Below are positions 44,357-53,473 of a DNA stretch of 64,000 nt, one piece after another. The notes beneath the pieces are model-generated. The model was not told the DNA's origin and ran no database searches. It worked only from the letters and a program-made list of their open reading frames with translations. The translations under genes and the position numbers were made by a program. This stretch comes from Defluviitaleaceae bacterium (lineage in GTDB: Bacteria; Bacillota; Clostridia; Lachnospirales; WQUN01), in assembly GCA_009781755.1 (NCBI GenBank), contig WQVD01000001.1, positions 1-64,000 of the forward strand, read 5' to 3'. Numbering within the stretch: the stretch's first letter is position 1; each line of letters starts with the position of its first letter.

Positions 44357-46186
44357 ATGTACCCAAAAATCGGTATTCGCCCCGCCATTGACGGCCGTTG
44401 GGGCGGCGTAAGAGAAGGATTGGAAGAAAAAACGATGGCCATGGCAAGCGCGGCGGCGCAACTCATTGGCACGTTACGTTACCCCGACGGCACCTTCGTG
44501 GAATGCGTCATCAGCCCCACGACCATTGGCGGCGGCGCAGAGGCTGCCCAATGCGAAGCTTATTTCGCAACGCATAACGTTGTTGCCACATTAACGGTCA
44601 CTCCCTGTTGGTGCTACGGGTCGGAAACGTTTGATATGAACCCGGCGACCATCAAAGCCGTGTGGGGCTTCAACGGCACGCAGCGGCCGGGCGCGGTATA
44701 CCTCGCGGCGGTTATGAGTGCCTACGCGCAAAAAGGTTTGCCTGCGTTTAGCATCTACGGGCGCGATGTGCAGGACTTGGAAGATAACACCGTGCCCGAT
44801 GACGTGCGGAATAAAATCCTTGACTTTGCCAAGTGTGCAATCGCCGTGGGATGGATGCGCAATAAATCTTATGTGAACATGGGTAGCGTCAGCATGGGCA
44901 TTGCGGGCAGTTATTGCAATGAAGCGTTCTTTCAAAAATATTTAAACATCCGAGCGGAGTGGGTAGATCTCACCGAAATCTTGCGCCGCATGAAATTGGA
45001 AATCTACGACGCAGAAGAATGCCAAACCGCCCGCGCATGGATAGCCACTCACTGTCGCGAGGGCATAGACGTAAACGAGGGTAAAGCGGTGCCCGATATT
45101 ATCACGCGTTCGAAGGTTGTACCTGCCGATGAAGATTGGGACTTTATTGCCAAGATGACCGTCATTATCAAGGATATTTTGCACGGTAATCCTAAATTGT
45201 CCGCATTAGGTTGGCATGAGGAATCACTGGGCAAGAATGCCGTAGCCGGGGGATTCCAAGGCCAGCGTCATTGGACAGATTGGCTGCCCAATGGTGACTT
45301 CACCGAAGCAATCTTGGCGTCTACTTTCGATTGGACAGGCGCGCGCGAACCCATGACCTTCGCTACAGAAAATGACACGCTCAACGGCGTGTCCATGCTA
45401 TTTGGTAAATTGGTGAGCGATACCGCACCATGTTTCCATGATGTGCGCACGTACTGGAGTCCGCAGGCGGTGGCTAAAGCGATGGAGCCTGATGTACCTC
45501 ATACCAATACTCCCCGCCAAAGCGAAAAAAATCCACCAAACCTTCCAGAGAAGGCGCGCGGCGGATTTATTCATTTGATAAACTCCGGCGCAACCGCATT
45601 GGACGGCACCGGCGCCTCCAAGGATGCCAACGGCCACGGCACGATGAAACCCTTTTGGGAAATGACGCAAGCAGACATCACTGCCTGCCTAGATGCTACC
45701 CGCTGGTGCCGCGCCAACAATGAATATTTCCGCGGCGGCGGATACTCTAGTCAATTTAAATGCCAGGCCGAAATGCCTGTAACCCTGCTGCGCGTCAATA
45801 TCATTGAAGGCGTCGGCCCCGTATTGCAAATCGCCGAAGGCCACACTGTAGTGCTTGACGACGCAATCCACGCCAAACTCGACAATCGTACCGACCCCAC
45901 ATGGCCAACGACGTGGTTTGTTCCCAACTTGACCGCCGGAAATCCTGCTTTTGCCGATGTATACAACGTGATGGCAAACTGGGGTTCCAACCATGGCGTA
46001 ACAGTACACGGCCATGTGGGCGATCGTTTAATTACACTGGCGTCCATGCTGCGCATCCCCGTGTCCATGCACAACATTGAAGCAGTGCGCATTTTCCGTC
46101 CGCACGCATGGGCAGCGTTCGGCACGGAATCACCTGAAGCAGCCGATTATCGCGCTTGTGCAACATACGGCCCGCTATATAAATAA
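44357..46186 (+). CDS. fucI: L-fucose isomerase
   Basis: 609 residues, close to the usual 590. N-terminus KIGIRPAIDGRWGGVREGLEE is diagnostic. The manganese-ligand region is ATENDTLNGVSMLFG, and further conserved blocks are HEESLGKNAVAGGFQGQRHW and VHGHVGDRLITLASM near the C-terminus. Converts L-fucose to L-fuculose (also D-arabinose). Starts one base after the methyltransferase gene. It would feed a FGGY kinase and class II aldolase like those at 26517-29120. Confidence 0.95.
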   Translation: MYPKIGIRPAIDGRWGGVREGLEEKTMAMASAAAQLIGTLRYPDGTFVECVISPTTIGGGAEAAQCEAYFATHNVVATLTVTPCWCYGSETFDMNPATIKAVWGFNGTQRPGAVYLAAVMSAYAQKGLPAFSIYGRDVQDLEDNTVPDDVRNKILDFAKCAIAVGWMRNKSYVNMGSVSMGIAGSYCNEAFFQKYLNIRAEWVDLTEILRRMKLEIYDAEECQTARAWIATHCREGIDVNEGKAVPDIITRSKVVPADEDWDFIAKMTVIIKDILHGNPKLSALGWHEESLGKNAVAGGFQGQRHWTDWLPNGDFTEAILASTFDWTGAREPMTFATENDTLNGVSMLFGKLVSDTAPCFHDVRTYWSPQAVAKAMEPDVPHTNTPRQSEKNPPNLPEKARGGFIHLINSGATALDGTGASKDANGHGTMKPFWEMTQADITACLDATRWCRANNEYFRGGGYSSQFKCQAEMPVTLLRVNIIEGVGPVLQIAEGHTVVLDDAIHAKLDNRTDPTWPTTWFVPNLTAGNPAFADVYNVMANWGSNHGVTVHGHVGDRLITLASMLRIPVSMHNIEAVRIFRPHAWAAFGTESPEAADYRACATYGPLYK

Positions 46187-46200
46187 AATTTCTTTCCTGC

Positions 46201-46239
46201 AAAAAACGCCATCCGCGGCATTGCCGGATGGCGTTTTTT
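46201..46239. terminator. Bidirectional terminator between fucI and the surface-protein gene
   Basis: AAAAAACGCCATCCG and CGGATGGCGTTTTTT, 15 bp, loop of nine bases, with A and T tracts built into the arms. Serves both convergent genes. Confidence 0.92.
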
Positions 46240-46241
46240 AT

Positions 46242-49200
46242 TTATCTTTTTGATTTCTTGTGCAGGAATAATCCAATCGCCAATAATGCAGATGAAATAG
46301 CGAGGTAGAAGCCCCATATCAAATATAAATTAATGTCGGTGTGACCCGTTTGGGGTATAGCGCCAACATTGACGCCATTGTGCGGTGCATCAACGGATGG
46401 TGCTTCTGCATGAAAGACCCACGTTGTGGTTTCATTATTCCAATGCCATGTGCCCAAGACGATCCCCACATCGTTAATTTCGATCCAATACGAATCATCC
46501 TCGGATGGAATCAATTCGTTGTTAGTACCGGTGGAGATCGGAGGAATTGTAACAACAGGGATTGTAACTATAGCGGTTTCCGGCTCAGGTTCGTGCACAT
46601 TTGCCGGTGTTGTGGTTTCTGGTGTTGTAACATCCGGCGAGGTGGACGACGGGGTGGGGTTTGATGTTGTGGCTGGCGGGGTAGTTGACGATGATGAGGG
46701 GTTTGCCGTTGTAACCGGTGGGGTAGTTGACGATGATGATGGATTTGCCGTTGTAACCGGCGGCGTAGTGTCTGATGATGAGGGGTTTGATTTTGTGATT
46801 GGCGGTGTGGTAGACGATGATAAGGGGTTTGCCGTTGTAACCGGCGGGGTAGTTGACGATGATGAGGGATTTGCCGTTGTGGGTGGTGGCGGCGTGGTAG
46901 TTGACTCTAATGGTGGTGCAGTAGTCGTGGTTGGCTGCGTTGTTGTGGGCACCGTCGTAGGTGAAGTGGTTGTAACGGATTCTGTCGTAGGCGATGTTGT
47001 TGTAGCGGGCTCTGTCGTAGGCGATGTGGTCGTTGCGGGTTCTGTCGTAGGCGGTAGCGTCGTTGGTTCCGGTTCATTGGTGACAATCAACGTGTTTATG
47101 ATACCGCGGTGGATTTCTGCATCAAATAAGTCAGAAAAATATTTGCGTTGTTCGTCCGTTACATTTGCTCCGTTAAGGGTAAAGAATGTATAAGGACGGT
47201 CGGGAAGCAAATAACCTTGTGGTGCTGCAGTTTCAACCAACATAAAGATATAAGCAAAATTCCAAACCAATGCTGTCGAAGTGAATGTAATAACGCCGTC
47301 GGCATTTGTAATACCGCTTGCGTTTATATAATAGAAGTCGATTTCGTCTATGGTGCGGCGGCGATTAAAATTTGCTCCGCTAAAAGTGCCGTGATACGGT
47401 AAATGTGTAGCATAGAGCGAAAATTCTGCACCTTGCAATGGGTTTTGGCTGTTTGTGCTTTCTTTTATCAGTTCGATGATTGCGGTTGGCGTGCTGCTTA
47501 CCAAGGCATGCATGGTATAAGTGAATCCTTCAATAGACGATTCCCATTCATAGAAACCTACCAATTCGATGGTATTGTTTATATCGTTGGGTGTATTGGC
47601 AATCGCATCTACCATTACATCATACGAAAATCGGATGGGTGCTCTGTTTGGGACAATTACGGAAAAATTTTGTGCGCTGTTAACAGACATGTACCACAAG
47701 CCATATGTGGTGCTGACAGGTTGCCTGCGCCATATACCATTCCACCGCTCGTTAACATTGTCCCAATCCTGCACTTCAATGATGAATGAATCCGGCACCA
47801 ATGATAAATTAGGGCTCATGGTATCCATTGCGGTAAATTGGTTTATGTTTGAACCAGGAGCAAGTTCGGCACCCGATTGGTTGATTACGATTTGTACATT
47901 AATTCGATTGGTGGTACCCACAGGGATCATGTCTTTTTGCAACGGGTAGCCCGGTAAATGAAAGGTATGGGGCTCTGTATTCATAAATGTACCGCGTGCC
48001 GGGCTCGTTATTGAAGGATGAGAAAAAATAATCGACTCGCTAATAGCAGTAGGGTCAACGACGCGTGTTTGATATCGGATCACCAGCCGTGGACTTACAT
48101 GTTGGGAAGAACCGGTTTGTTGAAATATTTCCAACAAATTACCCACGATGATATTTTGTGACGACATGTCCATGATGTTTAAAGCGTTTAAATCAACATT
48201 AAATCCGTTGGGCAATAGGGTTAATGCATTTGAATGAACCAATGCGCCACCGCTCTGTGCGGTAGGTTGATAAGGGCCAAAGAACCGGTGGACCATACCG
48301 CTATCGGCAACGCCGCCCAATACTTCTACATAGAACGTTCCGGGCAACAATTCCATACCGGGGTGCAAGGTTTCTGCAAAAAGGCCTGCGAAATTACCTT
48401 GCTCATCAAAAAACAGCGGATTGGTACGGTGATTAACACGCGCATTTAACTGCACGGTATGGTGAAACAACATATCATCAATCAAATCTACACTGACATT
48501 GCTGTGGATGGGCCAATCCAAACCATGGAAGTGACCGCCGATTACTGCATCGTCCAAAACAGAACCGTTGCTGTTGCCGGCTTGTACCTGCGGTTGAATA
48601 ATGTTATTGGGGCTTTGGCGCAGCAGGGATTCAATGGTCGTTACATTGCTTGCCGGTGCAATAGAACTCAAGCTCAGCGGAGACACCGAACCGACCGGGG
48701 TCAAACTCAAGGGAACATAATGCGTTACATAAATGGTTTGGTCGGTATTAAACGGCCAACGCGATTCGTTGCGGTCGGTTGCATTATCGGTGCCAAAAAC
48801 CATGACCCATTCATGCGGCGCGCTGCCGGGGATGATGGTATGCGTTACCGGTTCGCCACCGGGGTACAGCGTTACACTGCGTTGTTGGGGTATGGGGTTG
48901 TAAAATGCAATGGTGTTGGCCGTGTTGTTTAATCCAACGTCGGAATCATTAGTGCGCACAAAAAGTCTGTCCACCAGCACTACCGGTCCTTGATATTCGC
49001 TGCCCGGTACAGCAAGTCGTGTAACCAAACGTGCATACCATTCACCTGTTTCGGGATTTTGCCACAATTGGTTGCCGATTTCTGCATGGCGGCGTACCGA
49101 CATTACGCCCATGACATCATGTTGCATATATCCGCGCACGCGTTCTACCAAAGCGTTGTTACGATAATGATAAATATGATTAAAGAAGCGTACATTAGCC

Positions 49201-51185
49201 GTCGGGTTTTCATGCAGCGTATCAAACAAGAAAATAACACGATACACTTCGCCCAAGGGTTGCCCCGCACGCACGGCTGTTCCGCTTGGAATAATAAAAT
49301 CCGTAGGGGGTATTACAAACGTAAAAGAAGTTCTGCAATCGGACAGCGAAAAATACGGCGCAAGGGCATTACGTACAGCGGTGTTGGTCATATTCAATTC
49401 CGCAATGCGGTCAAGATTGGAGCCGGAAATGGCAAAATCAATATTTTGTCTTACCGTTGCACCCGAACCGCCCTGATTAACGATGGTGGGCATTCCGTAT
49501 AATCGAATGCGCATGGGTTGCGATGTAAGACCGCCCACTGCGGGAAGATTCGCATCCCGAAAATAGATGGCGCTATGGTTTCCGGCAACGGGTTGTAAAA
49601 CGTCAATCAGCATATCACCGTTCATGGGATATCTGCCGTTGCCTACGCGCGCACCCCAACGCATGCGCCAATTTGTATCGGTGGTGTGCTGCCTAAGCAA
49701 ATCAACATGGGCAGAGCCGGGGTCGCGACCTTTGCCGGATTCGGGTAACCGTCTTTCTGCGCGGCTTGCCGCATGTGCTTCAATAGGGTTTGTATTGCTG
49801 CCAACAGCGGTAGCCATGGAACGCAGTGTGATTAAAAATTCATACGTACCGCTCGCAGGATGAAAATAAACGGGTGTAGTTAAATGTAAATTGTTGTCAA
49901 TCAAAGTGTGGAGGTGTACGCGGTATTCCACAATGATGTGGTCATCCGGCTCAAGCATATTATTGCCTGGGAAATGAACCGTGAAATATTCCAACACGTT
50001 ATCCAAGCCATTCATAGATATTAATTGATATGTGACTGTAAAATTCGATACGGGAATATCGTTTGCTTGCACGCTTGTGACTTCAATGGCTGTGTTGTTC
50101 TGTGGGTTGCGAAGGGGCATGTTGGCAACGCCGCCAAAGTTACCAAAACCACCGGCAAAATCCAGCGCTACATTCAAATGCACACCGTTGGCGGCATCGG
50201 TGCCGTCAGAGCTAATGGCGGCGGTGTATTCGATAAAGCTATTGGCAACCAGCCATCTACTGTTTTGCATGATACGCAAGCGGGCAATGGGTGGGCGCAC
50301 CGTAATGGTAATAATATCAAACTCGATGGAACCGCCGGGAATGTAATCTACACGAGCGCGCACACCCAATTCAAATTGGGTATTTGTTGCAATGTCGAAA
50401 AAGTACATATAACTACCATTATGATTGATTTGGTGGAATTGAACGCGCAGCAGGCCGTTTGTATCCAACCATAATCTGCCAACCTCTTGATTGTTGGCGT
50501 TGAATATTGCTTCATTATTAATGGGGTGCCAAACAAGTACCGAAGGCAATTGATAAATAAGGTAACCGTCGCTGTTATGTTGCATTTGCAATATTTCGTT
50601 TTCGTTGAATGTAATCGCGAAGCGAACTTCTTGCCCATGTTCAATATCGCCAGCCGCCGTTCCGCCGCCGGGGTACAATGAAATATTGATGTTGGTGACA
50701 AATAAAGACAAATCATACGAATATAAAACGCCCTCAAGTGCGTCACCGAAGGTATTAATCTCGTAAGAAAAAACGTATTCGTCATCAATGCATTCGTAAT
50801 CGACGTATTCATCATCAGTGCATTCATAATCGATGTGTTCGTCGTCATTGCATTTGTAATCGGCATAATTATCGTCGGAGCATTTGTAATCGATGTATTC
50901 GTCATCGTTGCATTCGTAAGCAACGTAATCCTCATCTTCGCATTCGTAAGCGATATATTCGTCATCCTTGCATGCGTCGTCTACATACGCTTCATTTATA
51001 TCTCCATCATCAACATCATCCCAAGTTGCGGCATCGTCATCCGATGAATCGCTGTATTCGATATACGTTGATTCTTCAACATACTCGTATACATTGGCGT
51101 ATGTGTTATATACACTTCCGAATGCGATCGAAAATGCTAAAAAGCACGCCAGTACTTTGAAATTAAGTTTTTTTGTCCGTTTCAT
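46242..51185 (-). CDS. Giant LPxTG-type cell-wall surface protein with SpaA-like domain
   Basis: 1647 residues. Signal peptide 1-30 (MKRTKK, hydrophobic core, TYA). Residues 71-140 are seven acidic decapeptide repeats with one Cys each. A long beta-rich region (about 145-1260) resembles adhesin isopeptide domains. About 1265-1400 is a SpaA/prealbumin-like domain (IELIKES Lys, LVETAAPQGY Glu) able to form an isopeptide bond. A Thr/Pro/Ser stalk of repeats (about 1379-1519) follows, then IPQTG (1610-1614), a membrane helix and KKSKR, a sortase sorting signal with Ile in the first place. AGGAGG site. Probably an adhesin; no sortase gene is in the window. Confidence 0.9.
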   Translation of the reverse strand: MKRTKKLNFKVLACFLAFSIAFGSVYNTYANVYEYVEESTYIEYSDSSDDDAATWDDVDDGDINEAYVDDACKDDEYIAYECEDEDYVAYECNDDEYIDYKCSDDNYADYKCNDDEHIDYECTDDEYVDYECIDDEYVFSYEINTFGDALEGVLYSYDLSLFVTNINISLYPGGGTAAGDIEHGQEVRFAITFNENEILQMQHNSDGYLIYQLPSVLVWHPINNEAIFNANNQEVGRLWLDTNGLLRVQFHQINHNGSYMYFFDIATNTQFELGVRARVDYIPGGSIEFDIITITVRPPIARLRIMQNSRWLVANSFIEYTAAISSDGTDAANGVHLNVALDFAGGFGNFGGVANMPLRNPQNNTAIEVTSVQANDIPVSNFTVTYQLISMNGLDNVLEYFTVHFPGNNMLEPDDHIIVEYRVHLHTLIDNNLHLTTPVYFHPASGTYEFLITLRSMATAVGSNTNPIEAHAASRAERRLPESGKGRDPGSAHVDLLRQHTTDTNWRMRWGARVGNGRYPMNGDMLIDVLQPVAGNHSAIYFRDANLPAVGGLTSQPMRIRLYGMPTIVNQGGSGATVRQNIDFAISGSNLDRIAELNMTNTAVRNALAPYFSLSDCRTSFTFVIPPTDFIIPSGTAVRAGQPLGEVYRVIFLFDTLHENPTANVRFFNHIYHYRNNALVERVRGYMQHDVMGVMSVRRHAEIGNQLWQNPETGEWYARLVTRLAVPGSEYQGPVVLVDRLFVRTNDSDVGLNNTANTIAFYNPIPQQRSVTLYPGGEPVTHTIIPGSAPHEWVMVFGTDNATDRNESRWPFNTDQTIYVTHYVPLSLTPVGSVSPLSLSSIAPASNVTTIESLLRQSPNNIIQPQVQAGNSNGSVLDDAVIGGHFHGLDWPIHSNVSVDLIDDMLFHHTVQLNARVNHRTNPLFFDEQGNFAGLFAETLHPGMELLPGTFYVEVLGGVADSGMVHRFFGPYQPTAQSGGALVHSNALTLLPNGFNVDLNALNIMDMSSQNIIVGNLLEIFQQTGSSQHVSPRLVIRYQTRVVDPTAISESIIFSHPSITSPARGTFMNTEPHTFHLPGYPLQKDMIPVGTTNRINVQIVINQSGAELAPGSNINQFTAMDTMSPNLSLVPDSFIIEVQDWDNVNERWNGIWRRQPVSTTYGLWYMSVNSAQNFSVIVPNRAPIRFSYDVMVDAIANTPNDINNTIELVGFYEWESSIEGFTYTMHALVSSTPTAIIELIKESTNSQNPLQGAEFSLYATHLPYHGTFSGANFNRRRTIDEIDFYYINASGITNADGVITFTSTALVWNFAYIFMLVETAAPQGYLLPDRPYTFFTLNGANVTDEQRKYFSDLFDAEIHRGIINTLIVTNEPEPTTLPPTTEPATTTSPTTEPATTTSPTTESVTTTSPTTVPTTTQPTTTTAPPLESTTTPPPPTTANPSSSSTTPPVTTANPLSSSTTPPITKSNPSSSDTTPPVTTANPSSSSTTPPVTTANPSSSSTTPPATTSNPTPSSTSPDVTTPETTTPANVHEPEPETAIVTIPVVTIPPISTGTNNELIPSEDDSYWIEINDVGIVLGTWHWNNETTTWVFHAEAPSVDAPHNGVNVGAIPQTGHTDINLYLIWGFYLAISSALLAIGLFLHKKSKR
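46629..47051 (-). repeat. Thr/Pro/Ser repeat stalk of the surface protein
   Basis: Three to four 10-residue units (TTEPATTTSP) followed by six 14-residue units of the type TTANPSSSSTTPPV (42-bp period, 46629-46880). Such regions span the cell wall and vary in copy number by slippage. Both strands are open here because of the biased codons; only the minus frame is real. Confidence 0.85.
50766..50975 (-). repeat. Seven decapeptide Cys/Tyr/acidic repeats (30-bp units)
   Basis: Units of the pattern [EK]C-x-[DE]-[DE]-[EN]-Y-x-x-Y, for example ECNDDEYIDY and KCSDDNYADY, seven in a row without gaps at residues 71-140. Each has one Cys and mostly two Tyr among four or more acidic residues. A metal-binding or disulfide-linked spacer is possible. 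Confidence 0.9.
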
Positions 51186-51385
51186 GCCAATCCTCCTGTG
51201 TAAGCAACACGATGGTTAAATTGCCCATGGCACAATTTTACTATTGAAATTACCCTTCATGTTTAAAGGTTTCCAATAATTAATAATTTATGAATGCACA
51301 AAAAAATGCCGAACGGGTTAAGTTCGTTTTTGTGAGTCAAATGGGGTGCCGCCGTGTTACAAATATGTAGGTACTGCAGAGACAC

Positions 51386-51413
51386 ATGATACATATTTCT
51401 CAAGCTTTGTAAA
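51386..51413 (-). promoter_or_regulatory. Promoter of the surface-protein gene
   Basis: Minus strand TTTACA, 16-base spacer, TATCAT, giving a start near 51378 and a leader of about 190 bases. The stretch 51186-51460 shows no gene; a small GAAC/GTTC hairpin lies near 51310 in the leader. Confidence 0.5.
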
Positions 51414-51460
51414 GCGCTATACGGGATTGTAATATTTGCGTAATATTTTAAGTGGGGCGT

Positions 51461-52414
51461 TTATTCGAATTTACAAGCGTCAAAATAATGATTAAAGGTT
51501 GTTGCATCGCACATTTGCGTGCCTTCGCGTGTGATGGTGGCGGTGGCGGCTGCTACAGCGCAGCGCAGCATATAATCAAGCGCGATATGATTAAGTTTGT
51601 CTTTTCGCATGCCATGGATTAATCCTGCAACCATGGCATCCCCCGCACCCTGCACAGCTTTTACATCGACGGATAGCGGCGGTGCGTAATGTGTTTCATC
51701 CTTAGATATAAGCAAGGCACCCTGCGCTCCCATGGAGACGCATACAATATGCACGCCCTTGCCAATTAACACGCGAGCGAAATTAATAATAGCATCGTGC
51801 GAAGAAAGTGTTACGCCGAAAGTACTTTCCAATTCAAATAAATTGGGCTTAATGAGAAAGGGGACACGCAAGGGGGGGGCTGGTGTGTTGTAACCTATGG
51901 CCAAACGCAGCGCTTCGCCTTCGGTGTCAAGAATCACACGCCCCGGCCAAGCAGCGCATAAGCGTGCATAAAAATCAGCCGGTACATTTACAGGGCGCGA
52001 ACCGCTCAAAACAAGGATGTCCGATTTGCCGGATTGCGCGCGTGTCATAATTTTTTTTACCAATGTATCTTGCGCTGCGTTTGAAACGTATGCGCCCGGT
52101 TGGTTTAGTTCTGTCATTTCGCCCGCGGCATCGTATAATTTGATGTTTACCCGCGTGGGCGCGTCTACGTTAATGAAGTCATGCAAAATACCTGCGTTGT
52201 TTAACTGCGTGATGATTTCTGCGCCATTTTGCGTAAAGTGGAATCCTGTGCAGAAGGGATCCAACCCCAAATTTTTTAATGCAAAGCAAACATTTAATCC
52301 TTTGCCGGCGATGTCTGTACGCGTTTGGGTAACGCGGTTCATACCGCCGCGTGTGAAATGGTTAATATGCCACGACCAATCAAAGCAGGGATTGAGGTTA
52401 ACAACCGTTACCAT
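51461..52414 (-). CDS. PfkB family kinase, 1-phosphofructokinase/tagatose-6-phosphate kinase type
   Basis: 317 residues. Starts VTVVNLNPCFDWSWHI, where the LNP motif marks the FruK/LacC branch; AGKGLNVCFALKNLG is the substrate-binding GKGxN block, and VQGAGDAMVAGLIHG holds the catalytic GAGD Asp. Phosphorylates a sugar phosphate with ATP. The TAATG overlap with ddh implies co-translation, an unusual pair. Confidence 0.88.
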   Translation of the reverse strand: MVTVVNLNPCFDWSWHINHFTRGGMNRVTQTRTDIAGKGLNVCFALKNLGLDPFCTGFHFTQNGAEIITQLNNAGILHDFINVDAPTRVNIKLYDAAGEMTELNQPGAYVSNAAQDTLVKKIMTRAQSGKSDILVLSGSRPVNVPADFYARLCAAWPGRVILDTEGEALRLAIGYNTPAPPLRVPFLIKPNLFELESTFGVTLSSHDAIINFARVLIGKGVHIVCVSMGAQGALLISKDETHYAPPLSVDVKAVQGAGDAMVAGLIHGMRKDKLNHIALDYMLRCAVAAATATITREGTQMCDATTFNHYFDACKFE

Positions 52415-53313
52415 TATATAAGTCTCCGCGTTAATGTACTTTCATCGTCATATAATAAGCTGGCGATCGGGATATCCAAAAGCGTGTAGCATCCGGGGGA
52501 TTGTCTGCATGCGGCACGTGCCGCTGCTACCATAATTTGTGCGGTAAGCGCAGGGTTATTGATGCGCATATCGAAAGTAAACTGTTGGTTGTCTATACGC
52601 CCGGATGCGCCCTTGCGCACCATATTGACGCCATGCCCCACATCTTGCAATGCCGTCACATCTTCCACTTGCATGACGTGGGTTTCGTCCTTGGCGAAAT
52701 AACCATCGGTTTTGATTGCCGCCGCAACGATAGTAAAGTCATAACCGGTTTCTAATTCAATATATACCATACGGCGGTGCAATCCCGTACCCAAGGGAAT
52801 AGTCACCGACAAAGCGTTGCGCACACCTTTGATGGCTTTGGCTGCCACTGTATGCCCCATGCTCATCCCTGGGCCGTAATTGGTGTATGTGATCCCACGC
52901 GGGGCAGAAAATTCAAAAATTCCACGTATCATTGAGTTAACACCCGGATCCCATCCTGCGCCGATCACTGCCACGCTGCCATATGCCTTGCCTGCCGCAT
53001 CCAACCGCTGCCGCAAATCCACCATTGCATCGCCGTGCAGGTCATAACTATCCACCGTGTGTATGCCGCGTGATAAATATTTAATGGCGTCGTCCGGCAC
53101 CGACCTTGATGGAACGCATAATAAAGCTGCGTCGACTTTGTGCAGTTCATGAACATCTTCCGCAACCGTGAGATATGCCGGAACACCCTTTTCTTTCCAT
53201 TTCGTGCGGTCGCGCAGCACCACGCCTGCGCATTCCATATCTGGTGCGGCTTCAATAGCATCCAATACCGCCCGTCCGATATTTCCGTACCCTACGATGG
53301 TTATCCGCTTCAT
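52414..53313 (-). CDS. ddh: meso-Diaminopimelate dehydrogenase
   Basis: 299 residues. Rossmann start MKRITIVGYGNIGRAV, then CVPSRSV, VDSYDLHG, IGAGWDPGVNSMIRG and the YGPGMSMGHTVAAKAIKGV block, the last two contacting diaminopimelate. NADPH-dependent amination of tetrahydrodipicolinate in one step gives meso-DAP for peptidoglycan and lysine. Start at 53313 has GGAGG; the frame is open for 38 further codons that lack a binding site. This bypasses the acetylase/succinylase branches. Confidence 0.94.
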   Translation of the reverse strand: MKRITIVGYGNIGRAVLDAIEAAPDMECAGVVLRDRTKWKEKGVPAYLTVAEDVHELHKVDAALLCVPSRSVPDDAIKYLSRGIHTVDSYDLHGDAMVDLRQRLDAAGKAYGSVAVIGAGWDPGVNSMIRGIFEFSAPRGITYTNYGPGMSMGHTVAAKAIKGVRNALSVTIPLGTGLHRRMVYIELETGYDFTIVAAAIKTDGYFAKDETHVMQVEDVTALQDVGHGVNMVRKGASGRIDNQQFTFDMRINNPALTAQIMVAAARAACRQSPGCYTLLDIPIASLLYDDESTLTRRLI

Positions 53314-53420
53314 ATTAATTCCTCCAAGTAACCGATTGGGCTTATTTTCAAGTTTTATTTTGTAATATAAATGAAATAAATGCAAGATATAATCGGGTTC
53401 ACAACTTTTTATATTCACGA

Positions 53421-53449
53421 TTGACATTTTTCGCGCTTATATTTATGCT
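53421..53449 (+). promoter_or_regulatory. Promoter of the nucleotidase-ABC transporter operon
   Basis: TTGACA, 17-base spacer, TATGCT. The start would be near 53456, only a few bases before the GGAGG, so the leader is very short. Confidence 0.75.
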
Positions 53450-53473
53450 AGCCACGGTATGGAGGTGTTACGT

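Noticed and set aside
46426-47193. 255-codon Val/Gly/Asp-rich frame opposite the Thr/Pro stalk
   Set aside because: It mirrors the codon bias of the Thr/Pro repeats on the other strand; no binding site or family.
50766-50975. CRISPR-like array of 30-bp repeats
   Set aside because: Units are contiguous, coding in one frame and without spacers.
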